A DNA stretch of 9,227 nt from Smithellaceae bacterium (GCA_028718405.1 JAQULV010000030.1:1-9227); one strand, 5' to 3'. Counted from the first letter of the stretch, positions 1 to 6,184 are shown. The notes: a model not told the origin generated them from the sequence alone. Numbers and translations are program-made.

Positions 1-32
1 TTCTTAAAAATGGAGGTGCGCTGGGCAACCGG

Positions 33-791
33 CTAAACAGATTTCTTCACCTGAAGGGCAGCAATCATGAACGCCTGGTTTCTGTTTTCCATATGCAGCG
101 CCTGCTCAAGCGAACACATGTCGAGGGTCTGGTTGAGGACCTCCTTTGTCATCTTTAGGCCCACAGGAGATTTGGCGATCATCTTGCGCGCCATTTCTAT
201 TGCCACCTCCATAAGTTTATCGCGCGGAACCATGCGGCTAACGAATCCCAGTTGCATAGCTTCCTCCGCCGACATGAAATCTCCCGTCAGGAGGAACTCA
301 TAAGCACGTCCCGTACCGATCAGCTTGGGCAGAAAATAGCTGCTGGCAAGATCGGCGCCGCCTAGACCGATATTGATGTAGGCCGCATTGAAGCGCGCGT
401 CGGTCGAGATGATGCGGACATCGGACGCCATGGCGAAGCTGAAGCCCGCGCCGGAAGCCGCGCCATGAACGGCGGCGATGACGGGTTGCGGCAGCCGCCT
501 CATCTTGTAGTAGAGCATTCCCGTGCGCGACTGCCACGCATATATCTCCTCGGGCGGCCTCCCCATCATAGATACTGCCGTCTCTTTCATGTCCAACCCG
601 GCGCAGAAGCCTTTCTCGCCGGCACCGGACAGAATCAGCACCCTCACTCCGTCGTTTCGAGGAAGTGCGGCGAAAAGGTCTTCCAACTCTTCGATCATGG
701 CCTGGTTCAAGGCATTGAGGCAGTGCGGTCTGTTGAGGGTAATGTATCCGATCTGCTCTTCTTCCCGATAGGTGATGGTCGTATAGTCCAT
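33..791 (-). CDS. Crotonase-fold (enoyl-CoA hydratase/isomerase family) protein
   Basis: A 252-residue cytoplasmic protein of the crotonase superfamily, which acts on acyl-CoA thioesters. The N-terminal strand ends in NRPHCLNALN (20-29). The two oxyanion-hole segments are GFCAGLD (61-67) and HGAASGAGFSFAM (109-121). The stretch around 141-158 (GLGGAD, then SYFLPKLIG) is typical of one crotonase subfamily. Aligned without gaps to rat mitochondrial hydratase, the two catalytic glutamates correspond to Ser118 and Tyr138, so classical hydration by that mechanism is unlikely. Asp147 could be a functional acid in an isomerase or other crotonase reaction; the substrate cannot be told. I chose the ATG at 791 because AAGGAGGAGG (795-804) lies just upstream; a GTG at 815 would add eight residues without a better site. 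It follows the beta-propeller gene with a 23-nt gap, so the two are probably co-transcribed. Confidence 0.9.
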   Translation of the reverse strand: MDYTTITYREEEQIGYITLNRPHCLNALNQAMIEELEDLFAALPRNDGVRVLILSGAGEKGFCAGLDMKETAVSMMGRPPEEIYAWQSRTGMLYYKMRRLPQPVIAAVHGAASGAGFSFAMASDVRIISTDARFNAAYINIGLGGADLASSYFLPKLIGTGRAYEFLLTGDFMSAEEAMQLGFVSRMVPRDKLMEVAIEMARKMIAKSPVGLKMTKEVLNQTLDMCSLEQALHMENRNQAFMIAALQVKKSV

Positions 792-814
792 GGCCCTCCT
801 CCTTACTTGGCACA

Positions 815-1876
815 CTATGGCAGCTTGTACTTTCCGATCCGATCGTTGTGCAGGCTTCCTAAATAGAGGTAGCCGCCATACTCCCGCGCCGACGTGACCT
901 CTTTCAGATGCTTCCCCGTTGGGTCTTGAAGGCTCTGGGTGATGTGTCCGTTCTCATCCAAAGCCACGACCAAACCATAGGGCTCAGGCTTGGGCCAGAG
1001 CGCCTTGGGAAGTTTTGCCATCTGTGCCTTGAGGAACGGATGCGGCTGGAGCATATCGGCCGCGGCATTGCGCACGGTAAAGAGTGCCAGCCAGAATTTG
1101 CCCTTACGGTTGGAAGTGATGTTGTCCGGAAAACCCGGCAGATTGTCAATGAAGACTTCATGTGTGCCTGCCTTGGGGCCTTTGAGCCAATAGCGGGTAA
1201 TCCGGTAGCGATAGGTTTCGTTGATCAAAACGAAATCTTCTCGTTCGGACAGGGCCACACCGTTGGCAAAGTACATGTCGCTCAGTAGGATCTTAGTCTT
1301 TCCTGTCGCTGGGTCATAACTCATGAACCGGCCGAGCGGCTTGGCCTCCAGCAGGTCATAGAGATACTCATCCTGACCGAACTTGTAGCTGGCATCGGTA
1401 AAATAGATCGTGCCATCCCGGGAGATGTCCAACGCATCGGTAAACTTGAAGGGAACGCCCCCCGCTTCGGTAGTGAGAACCTTGATCTTGCCCTGAGGGC
1501 CGATGGAAAGCAGTCCCTTGTATGAATCACAGACGATGAGATTGCCCTTAGCATCGAACTGCATCCCCAACGGGCGTCCGCCCGTATCAGCGAAAGTCTC
1601 CGGGGTTCCGCCCGGGAGGAGGCGTACCACCTTCCCATCTCCGGTACCGCTATAGACACGCCCCTGACTATCGACGGCAATTTCTTCAGGACCGTTGATC
1701 TTCCCTTGCGCCAGGAGATCGGCTTTTTGCAGCAAAGTGTTAGTGGCCATGACGCCCGTCATCTCCGGAGCAACGGGAGGTGTGTAGGCGGCGGGGTCTA
1801 CCGGCGAAGACTGAACAAGAAAGATACCGATGAAAACGATGACGACAAGGACAACGAAAAGGACTAGCTTTTTCAT
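815..1876 (-). CDS. Membrane-anchored SMP-30/strictosidine-synthase-like beta-propeller
   Basis: A 353-residue protein. Residues 4-22 are a hydrophobic segment after MKK, with no good cleavage site, so it is probably a signal anchor holding a periplasmic domain. The rest is a six-bladed propeller of the SMP-30/gluconolactonase/strictosidine-synthase-like superfamily (the group including animal APMAP). Repeated blade motifs are visible: GPEEIAVDSQGRVY (62-75), GNLIVCDSYKGLL (111-123), DGTIYFTD (154-161), ANGVALS (204-210) and GFPDNITSNRKGKFW (248-262). Candidate metal ligands by family comparison are Glu65, Asn205 and Asp251. Members hydrolyse lactones or esters, and several have no known substrate; nothing here fixes the reaction. 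The ATG at 1876 follows AAGGAGG (1884-1890) at a good distance. It is the first gene of a two-gene operon with the crotonase-fold gene. Confidence 0.88.
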   Translation of the reverse strand: MKKLVLFVVLVVIVFIGIFLVQSSPVDPAAYTPPVAPEMTGVMATNTLLQKADLLAQGKINGPEEIAVDSQGRVYSGTGDGKVVRLLPGGTPETFADTGGRPLGMQFDAKGNLIVCDSYKGLLSIGPQGKIKVLTTEAGGVPFKFTDALDISRDGTIYFTDASYKFGQDEYLYDLLEAKPLGRFMSYDPATGKTKILLSDMYFANGVALSEREDFVLINETYRYRITRYWLKGPKAGTHEVFIDNLPGFPDNITSNRKGKFWLALFTVRNAAADMLQPHPFLKAQMAKLPKALWPKPEPYGLVVALDENGHITQSLQDPTGKHLKEVTSAREYGGYLYLGSLHNDRIGKYKLP

Positions 1877-1974
1877 TCCTGAACCTCCTTATCAGATGAT
1901 ACGGGTTCGGGTGACGGCAGGTCGTCAATGATGAAGATCACGTAAATGACGGGAGAGAGTTTCGGAGTCGGCTA

Positions 1975-1990
1975 CGGGGTTGGGACCCCG
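1975..1990 (-). other. Short GC-rich hairpin in the leader of the propeller operon
   Basis: CGGGGT (1975-1980) and ACCCCG (1985-1990) form a 6-bp stem with a 4-nt loop. No T-run follows on either strand, so it does not look like an intrinsic terminator. It lies in the presumed untranslated leader of the minus-strand operon. A role is not evident. Confidence 0.3.
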
Positions 1991-2057
1991 CAGATGGCGA
2001 CCCGGATGGACAATGTTCCCTCTATCATCCTGCCCCTTTCTAACTCCTGTTTTTTGG

Positions 2058-2086
2058 CAACTAACAAAAAAAGGAACCTTTGTCAA
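2058..2086 (-). promoter_or_regulatory. Candidate sigma70-type promoter for the propeller-crotonase operon
   Basis: On the minus strand a perfect TTGACA (2086-2081) is followed after 17 bases by TAGTTG (2063-2058), preceded by TG one base upstream as in an extended -10. The -10 is a poor match on its own. Transcription would start near 2050 and give a leader of about 170 nt before the ATG at 1876. Confidence 0.4.
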
Positions 2087-2166
2087 TCGGCGTCCCGTCC
2101 TTATGTCGACTCTCTTGTCGGTCAACATGGGCGGCCCTTCAATTTCCCATATTTTTTACGCCGGCG

Positions 2167-2195
2167 TTGACAAACGGGGCTCATTGTGAAATAAA
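2167..2195 (+). promoter_or_regulatory. Candidate sigma70-type promoter for the lysine-rich small gene
   Basis: A perfect TTGACA (2167-2172) is followed after 17 bases by AATAAA (2190-2195), a weak -10. Transcription would begin near 2202, about 30 nt before the upstream ATG at 2233 and about 120 nt before the preferred ATG at 2323. Confidence 0.4.
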
Positions 2196-2306
2196 GCACA
2201 CAAATCGTCAAGAATCTCGAGGGGGGACGATTATGACCTTCATGGACTACGGGAGTTCATATAGCTGCGGTCCTGCAATCTTTGCCGCAGGGATAGCCAA
2301 CAGCTC

Positions 2307-2314
2307 AAGGGAGG
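2307..2314 (+). promoter_or_regulatory. Internal ribosome binding site that decides the 2323 start
   Basis: AAGGGAGG lies eight bases before the ATG at 2323. It lies inside the longer reading frame opened at 2233, so both starts have their own plausible site. This one is the closer match to the anti-Shine-Dalgarno sequence. Confidence 0.6.
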
Positions 2315-2322
2315 TACCATCC

Positions 2323-2424
2323 ATGGCGAAATCCGAAGACATCAGGAAAGCCGAAAAGAAGAAGCCCCAAAAGACGGCTAAGGAGAAGAAAGCCGCCAAG
2401 CAGGCCAAGAAGAAGGCCAAGTAG
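2323..2424 (+). CDS. Small lysine-rich protein (33 residues)
   Basis: A very small, highly basic protein starting MAKSEDIRKAEKKK. It is almost entirely Lys, Ala, Glu and Gln (about 15 of 33 residues are Lys), with no hydrophobic core, and is probably an extended or helical polycation. Such proteins may bind nucleic acid or ribosomes, but no function can be assigned here. The ATG at 2323 is preferred because AAGGGAGG (2307-2314) lies eight bases upstream. A second in-frame ATG at 2233, preceded by GAGGGGGG (2219-2226), would add 30 residues of very different composition (Gly, Ser, Tyr and one Cys), giving a 63-residue product ending at the same stop. It is the first plus-strand gene after the divergent region. 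No clear terminator follows. Confidence 0.65.
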   Translation: MAKSEDIRKAEKKKPQKTAKEKKAAKQAKKKAK

Positions 2425-2475
2425 TCGGAAGCGCTTTTGCAAACTGATTGCGGTGAAGGCGGGTTGATCTTCGGC

Positions 2476-2488
2476 GTAAGCTGCTTAC
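2476..2488. other. Near-palindrome GTAAGC-T-GCTTAC
   Basis: A perfect inverted repeat of two 6-bp arms around one central T, with a further GTAAGC half-site at 2556-2561. The loop is too short for an RNA hairpin of this size, so if it is functional it is more like a protein-binding site. It lies about 150 bp upstream of the SRPBCC gene. Chance occurrence is possible. Confidence 0.25.
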
Positions 2489-2637
2489 TTCGTACGTGCG
2501 CGGTTGGGGATTGCTGTTTCGTCATGTGTCTCCTAATTCGGATCAACTCGGTTACGTAAGCAAAGCGGCCTCGGCCCCAGAATCTCGATACCCGGCCCAT
2601 TGACAACCATTCGTGCCAGCAGAAAAGGAAGGTGAAT

Positions 2638-3348
2638 ATGAGGAAAGAAGACGCATGGGTCAAAGTGCTGTTGATCTTAGTCCTGTCTTTGTTTCTGGCT
2701 GCACCGGCCTTGGGACAGGAACCAAAGGAAGTTGCGAAGATAAAGAAGCGTCTGGACCAGGAGAAGCTGCAAGCTGGCAAGCTCCAGTCTTTTCTGGTCA
2801 AAGAAAAGACCGCAGACGGTGGTGACAGGGGGCGCGTCATCGGCGCCATCCTGATTAACGCACCAATGGCAAAGGTGCGCGTACAGCTTAACAACTGGGA
2901 GGCCATGCCGGAGTGGGTCCCCACACTGAATTACTATAAGGTTAAGTACACCTACGACACTCTCCCTCCGGGAATTATCTCCCGCCGCATCATCGAGGGA
3001 CAGCTCGGCGCCGCCTTCATTAAAGTTTCCTATCCGTTGGAAGTGACCCTCCATGAAGGCGGGCAGTTGGAGGAATGGCGTATGCTGACCGACGCCGAGC
3101 GCGCTGCCTGGAAGGCCAAGGGGATAGAAATCGCGGCGCCGCACTCGGCCCTCAAGAACGTCGGCGGCTTCGGTTGGCTCGAACCGACGGCCAGTGGCGA
3201 AAAGACGATTTACTATTACAGCCCCGTTATGGAATCGAGGATCCCTACGCCGGGCGCCATTATCAACGCGGGCATGAAACTCTCTCTGCCCGGTTATCTG
3301 GAAGGAATCAAGAAGCGCGTCGAATCGGGCGGGACCTACAAGAAATAA
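2638..3348 (+). CDS. Exported SRPBCC/START-like lipid-binding-fold protein
   Basis: A 236-residue protein with a signal peptide (basic MRKEDAWVK, hydrophobic 9-22, probable cleavage after ALG near residue 26). A charged linker (28-60) leads into a domain resembling the SRPBCC/START/polyketide-cyclase fold. The segment VIGAILINAPMAKVRVQL (67-84) followed by NWEAMPEWVPTL (86-97) matches the family's opening strand and helices. The C-terminal SLPGYLEGIKKRVE (216-229) fits the long final helix that closes the hydrophobic cavity. Family members bind lipids or other hydrophobic ligands; here this would happen in the periplasm, and the ligand is unknown. The ATG at 2638 is chosen over the GTG at 2632 because AAAAGGAAGG (2623-2632) is better spaced for it. 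A strong hairpin terminator follows at 3394-3440, so it is the end of its transcription unit. Confidence 0.78.
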   Translation: MRKEDAWVKVLLILVLSLFLAAPALGQEPKEVAKIKKRLDQEKLQAGKLQSFLVKEKTADGGDRGRVIGAILINAPMAKVRVQLNNWEAMPEWVPTLNYYKVKYTYDTLPPGIISRRIIEGQLGAAFIKVSYPLEVTLHEGGQLEEWRMLTDAERAAWKAKGIEIAAPHSALKNVGGFGWLEPTASGEKTIYYYSPVMESRIPTPGAIINAGMKLSLPGYLEGIKKRVESGGTYKK

Positions 3349-3393
3349 TACTGTTTCACGGACACCGGAAAGCGGGTGCCGAAGATACATATA

Positions 3394-3440
3394 CAAAAGA
3401 AAACCCTTACGGAGCCGCAGCACGTAAGGGTTTTCTTTTG
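3394..3440 (+). terminator. Strong intrinsic terminator after the SRPBCC gene
   Basis: The arms at 3394-3410 and 3424-3440 are perfectly complementary over 17 bp, with a 13-nt loop. The core is CCCTTAC/GTAAGGG, flanked by an A-rich left arm and a T-rich right arm (TTTTCTTTT, 3431-3439). The A/T symmetry means it could stop transcription from either direction, but only plus-strand genes flank it. It separates the SRPBCC gene from the DUF4384 gene. Confidence 0.88.
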
Positions 3441-3531
3441 GGGGCGTAACATGTTGCTACCGAAACGTTATTGACAAGACCCCAACTTTGTGAAAGGTGT
3501 ACTGATAAATTATCATCCTCTCGGTGACACG

Positions 3532-4350
3532 ATGAAATTGAAATCCCTTTTAATTGCAGTCATGCTTTTCCTTCCCGCGCTGTGCTTCGCTACGGAGAAC
3601 TCTATCTGGGTTGAAGCAACGGGCAACGCTCAGCAGAGCGAGGTCGAAACGCCCAAGGAAGTGAAGGAACGGGCAAAGGTGGCGGCCGAAAGCAACGCCG
3701 TGGAAAAAGCCGTGGGGACGTTTGTAAAATCCCATACGCTCGTCTCCAACAGTCAACTCGCCGAGGATCTTATCTACGCAGCGGCCCGGGGCAAGATCGA
3801 AAAGATCGAAGTGACCGAGGAGGGATGGGACAAAACGGATAGGAGTCTCTACCAGGTCAAGATCAAGGCATTGGTAAGTCCGGTCTTCCCCGAAAGGGAC
3901 CAGGGACTTACAATCAGACTCTCGCTTTCCAAGACCGACGTGAAGGAAGGAGAAGAGGTCAAGATATTTTACCAGCCCACCAGCGACTGCTATGTCTATA
4001 TCTTCTCCATCGCCGCCGATGGCTCGGTAACGCTCCTGCTTCCCAATTCCGTCAACAAGGACAATTTCGCCCGGGCCGGGAAGGCCTATCAGTTTCCGGC
4101 CGATGGCAGCCGGATGGCACTGAAGGCCATGTTTCTTCCGGGATTCAATGATTCTCTGGCCGAAGAGAAGATAAAGATTATTGCCACCAGAAAAAAAGAA
4201 GAACTTCTCTCCCTGGGCTTCAGGGAAGGAATCTTCCAGGTCTATGATGCTGCGTCCACCGGTATGATCAGTGACCTGGTGAGAAGATTAAATCATCTTG
4301 ACCCCACGGAATGGACGGAAGCCACGGCGGTCTATTTTCTGAGCAAGTGA
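3532..4350 (+). CDS. Exported DUF4384-domain protein
   Basis: A 272-residue protein with a clear signal peptide (MKLKSLLIAVMLFLPALCFA, cleavage near residue 20). Residues 24-118 form an alpha/beta region (WVEATGNAQ, then a charged helix with VKERAKVAAESNAVEKAVG, ending in YQVKIKALVSP) that resembles the LPP20/FlgT-N type of envelope domain. Residues about 126-218 match DUF4384: EGEEVKIFYQP, DCYVYIFSIAADGSVTLLLPN, then KIKIIATRK. DUF4384 is a beta-rich domain of unknown function found in envelope proteins. I recall it in architectures with caspase-like C14 domains and kinases. The ATG at 3532 is chosen for the signal peptide; GGTGA (3523-3527) is a weak, close ribosome site. An upstream GTG at 3490 would add 14 residues and has no site. 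No convincing promoter is seen upstream. Confidence 0.82.
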   Translation: MKLKSLLIAVMLFLPALCFATENSIWVEATGNAQQSEVETPKEVKERAKVAAESNAVEKAVGTFVKSHTLVSNSQLAEDLIYAAARGKIEKIEVTEEGWDKTDRSLYQVKIKALVSPVFPERDQGLTIRLSLSKTDVKEGEEVKIFYQPTSDCYVYIFSIAADGSVTLLLPNSVNKDNFARAGKAYQFPADGSRMALKAMFLPGFNDSLAEEKIKIIATRKKEELLSLGFREGIFQVYDAASTGMISDLVRRLNHLDPTEWTEATAVYFLSK

Positions 4351-4356
4351 CGTCAC
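4347..4356. other. Perfect 10-bp palindrome GTGACGTCAC over the DUF4384 stop
   Basis: The TGA stop of the DUF4384 gene (4348-4350) lies within a perfect palindrome, and GTCAC recurs at 4358-4362. It could be a protein site or chance. Confidence 0.25.
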
Positions 4357-4363
4357 GGTCACT

Positions 4364-4387
4364 GGTTTACCGGTCAAACCGTTTTTT
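4364..4387 (+). terminator. Possible intrinsic terminator after the DUF4384 gene
   Basis: GGTTT (4364-4368) can pair with AAACC (4376-4380) over a 7-nt loop, and TTTTTT follows at 4382-4387. The stem is short, but the position just after the stop codon and the T-run fit a weak rho-independent terminator. Confidence 0.42.
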
Positions 4388-4487
4388 GTTACTCTCCTTA
4401 TTCATCCTTAAGTTTAGGAAATACCGACAGGGTTCTGGATATTTATTGACCTGCTTTGCCCAGGAAGAAGGATATATTTTATTCATA

Positions 4488-4516
4488 TTGACAGGCACGA
4501 TCATGCTGGTTAAATT
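4488..4516 (+). promoter_or_regulatory. Candidate sigma70-type promoter for the Tyr-rich exported protein
   Basis: A perfect TTGACA (4488-4493), a 17-bp spacer and TAAATT (4511-4516, four of six matches) form the best promoter candidate in the window. The start would be near 4523, leaving an AT-rich leader of about 118 nt. The leader includes a small 6-bp hairpin with a GAA loop (4577-4591) before the gene at 4641. Confidence 0.55.
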
Positions 4517-4640
4517 CGTCTCTGCAATGAGATCCAGTAGTTATTAATCTCACGGACTTGTGGTTTTCTTTTTGCATCAATGGAACATTGAGAGAAGGTT
4601 GAAGATCAAAAAAGCAATTTAGGAGTTGAGGTGCAAAGCA

Positions 4641-5129
4641 ATGAAAAATCTAACCTCTAAGGGAAAAATTATCGTCGCAGTAGCGCTGATCGTGGCCATC
4701 ACGTTGTCATATTCGAGCGTGTTTGCGTATCGGTATCACCCGAACTACCATTGGTCCGGAGGGCACTGGTGGCTGGGTAATGCTATCGTAGCAGGCTTGG
4801 TGGTCGGGGCGATCGTGTCTTCCCTTCCGCCTCGTCATGAGATCGTCTATGCAGGAAACGCCAACTATTACTACGATGGTACGTACTATTATCAGGCCAC
4901 CCCCACGGGTTATGTGGTCGTGGCTCCACCGCCCCCAGCGTCTGTCGTGGTGACACCTGCGCCGACGCCTCTGGATTCAGCTACGGTAATAATCAACATT
5001 CCCACCAGGGCAGGCGGATATACGCCCATAACTTTAACGAAGAAAGGCGACGGATATATCGGCCCCCAGGGTGAGTATTATCAAGGTCATCCCACGGTCG
5101 ACCAGCTAGAGGCTCTCTACGGCAAATAA
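4641..5129 (+). CDS. Exported Tyr-rich protein of unknown function (DUF6515-like)
   Basis: A 162-residue protein. Residues 9-29 are a signal peptide ending VFA. A short His/Trp/Gly-rich patch follows (YRYHPNYHWSGGHWW, 30-44), then a small hydrophobic stretch (47-60). Next come the motifs NYYYDGTYYY (75-84) and GYVVVAPPPPA (90-100), a Pro/Val linker and a C-terminal domain of about 45 residues (TVIINIPTRAGGYTPITL onward). The YYYxGxYY...GYVVVxPP pattern resembles small periplasmic proteins of the DUF6515 type, whose role is unknown. The C-terminal part, ending YYQGHPTVDQLEALYG, looks like a compact beta domain possibly binding envelope material. The ATG at 4641 is supported by GAGGTG (4628-4633); an in-frame TTG at 4626 would add five residues. 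It probably has its own promoter at 4488-4516. Confidence 0.72.
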   Translation: MKNLTSKGKIIVAVALIVAITLSYSSVFAYRYHPNYHWSGGHWWLGNAIVAGLVVGAIVSSLPPRHEIVYAGNANYYYDGTYYYQATPTGYVVVAPPPPASVVVTPAPTPLDSATVIINIPTRAGGYTPITLTKKGDGYIGPQGEYYQGHPTVDQLEALYGK

Positions 5130-5167
5130 GAAAGAGAGCGACCTCTCCTTGTCCCCTCACGGGATTC

Positions 5168-5201
5168 TTGACAAATAATGTAAAACAGGCGAACGTATTA
5201 G
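5168..5201 (+). promoter_or_regulatory. Weak candidate promoter upstream of the FKBP gene
   Basis: A perfect TTGACA at 5168-5173 lies in an AT-rich stretch. The only reasonable -10 is TATTAG (5196-5201), with a spacer of 22 bases, longer than usual. A promoter here would put the three leader hairpins at the very 5' end of the transcript. Confidence 0.28.
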
Positions 5202-5304
5202 AGAGGCCCTGGCCGGGGCCTCTATATCCCATATCGGATCTCTCAGGCCCAAATTTGGCCAGAGCTGAACTAGAGTATTCTCAGTCTCTTGGGCCGCAGA
5301 ATAC
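5202..5304 (+). promoter_or_regulatory. Structured 5' leader of the FKBP gene (three successive hairpins)
   Basis: Three inverted repeats follow one another. AGAGGCCC (5202-5209) pairs with GGGCCTCT (5216-5223). CTCT-GGCC (5230-5239, two-base bulge) pairs with GGCCAGAG (5247-5254). GTATTCT (5275-5281) pairs with AGAATAC (5298-5304). None is followed by a clear T-run. The first could instead be the terminator of the Tyr-rich gene. No known riboswitch class is recognised. Confidence 0.4.
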
Positions 5305-5359
5305 AGAGATTGCATCGCACCTGAATACTTATCTATATCTTCAAAAGAAAGGAATCGCT

Positions 5360-6151
5360 ATGAAAAAAGGTCTTCTCTTTATCCTGTGCATCACACTCGT
5401 TGTCACCGGTTTAGCAACTGCCTTCGCGGCCGAAGCAACGTTGACCGACCAGAAAGACAAGGTGAGTTATTCCATCGGTCTTCTCATGGGTAAGGATTTC
5501 AAGAGCCGGTCCATAGATATCAACACCGACCTGTTCGTCAAAGGCCTCAAAGATGCCTTTTCGGGTGCCAAACCGGCATTGACCGATGAGGAAGTGAAGA
5601 AGACCATGGCCGAATTTCAGGAGGAAGTGAAGGCCAAGGCCGAAGCGACGTGGAAGGCGCAGAGCGATAAAAACCTCAGAGAGGGAGAGACATTTCTCGC
5701 GGATAACGCCAAGAAGGAAGGCGTCAAAACGACGGCGAGCGGCCTTCAATACAAGGTGATCTCGGAAGGGAAAGGACCTATACCCACCGCCAATGACACG
5801 GTAACGGTCAATTACAAAGGGACCCTCATCGACGGTACGGAGTTCGACAGCTCTTATAAGAGGGGCACGCCGGCGACATTTAATGTGAAAGGCATCATCC
5901 CAGGCTGGACAGAGGCCCTGCAAATGATGAAAACGGGATCAAAGTGGCAACTCTTCGTGCCCGGCAAACTGGCCTTTGGCGAGCGGGGTGCCGGACCGCA
6001 GATCGGCCCCAACTCTACTCTTATTTTCGAGGTGGAATTGCTCTCCATCAACCCGCCTGCGGAAAAGAAAGCGACAGACCAGAAGAAGCAAAAACCTGCC
6101 GCCGGTAAATCAAAGACGTCCACTAAAGGCGCTACGAAAAAAGGGAAGTAA
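5360..6151 (+). CDS. Periplasmic FKBP-type peptidyl-prolyl isomerase (Mip/FkpA-like)
   Basis: A 263-residue protein that catalyses cis-trans isomerisation of X-Pro bonds and acts as a folding chaperone. It has a signal peptide (MKKGLLFILCITLVVTGLATAFA, cleavage near 23). The N-terminal dimerisation domain is helical (28-118: KVSYSIGLLMGKDFKSR, TDEEVKKTMAEFQEEVKAK). The FKBP domain spans about 125-231. Pocket residues by comparison with FKBP12 are Tyr152, Phe162, Asp163, Ile180, Trp183 and Phe223; the position of FKBP12 Tyr82 is Phe206. A Lys-rich tail (236-263, with TDQKKQKPAAGKSK) follows the domain and is longer than usual. The ATG at 5360 follows AAAGGAA (5348-5354); the frame is open further upstream but that part is leader. 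A strong terminator lies at 6185-6225. Confidence 0.95.
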   Translation: MKKGLLFILCITLVVTGLATAFAAEATLTDQKDKVSYSIGLLMGKDFKSRSIDINTDLFVKGLKDAFSGAKPALTDEEVKKTMAEFQEEVKAKAEATWKAQSDKNLREGETFLADNAKKEGVKTTASGLQYKVISEGKGPIPTANDTVTVNYKGTLIDGTEFDSSYKRGTPATFNVKGIIPGWTEALQMMKTGSKWQLFVPGKLAFGERGAGPQIGPNSTLIFEVELLSINPPAEKKATDQKKQKPAAGKSKTSTKGATKKGK

Positions 6152-6184
6152 CGAGACGGGAAACTGTCTACGACGCGCTGATGC

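Larger units (their letters stand above)
1877..2232. other. Divergent intergenic region
   Basis: This 356-bp gap separates the minus-strand propeller operon from the plus-strand lysine-rich gene. It holds a candidate leftward promoter (2058-2086), a candidate rightward promoter (2167-2195), a small hairpin (1975-1990) and an A-run near 2066-2072. Open frames across it (e.g. 1925-2128 minus, 1946-2170 plus) have no Shine-Dalgarno site and no recognisable protein character, so I treat the region as regulatory and non-coding. Confidence 0.6.

Noticed and set aside
2211..2588. Repeat of AGAATCTCGA at 2211-2220 and 2579-2588
   Set aside because: Only ten bases, two copies, no flanking similarity; chance is sufficient.
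2600..2605. TTGACA upstream of the SRPBCC gene
   Set aside because: The matching -10 position falls on the ribosome site of the gene and does not resemble a -10, so it would give no usable leader.
2247..2924. Long minus-strand open frame (225 residues)
   Set aside because: It runs antisense across the lysine-rich gene and the start of the SRPBCC gene. It has no ribosome site, and its composition looks like a shadow of lysine-rich coding on the other strand.
2677..3423. Minus-strand open frame of 248 residues
   Set aside because: It is antisense to the SRPBCC gene, whose signal peptide, ribosome site and terminator are convincing. The antisense product has no recognisable domain.
3471..3476. 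TTGACA upstream of the DUF4384 gene
   Set aside because: No -10-like hexamer lies 16-18 bases downstream; the nearest (GATAAA, 3504-3509) is 27 bases away.
4311..4547. Plus-strand open frame of 78 residues after the DUF4384 gene
   Set aside because: It begins inside the DUF4384 gene in another frame without a ribosome site, and crosses a possible terminator and a promoter.
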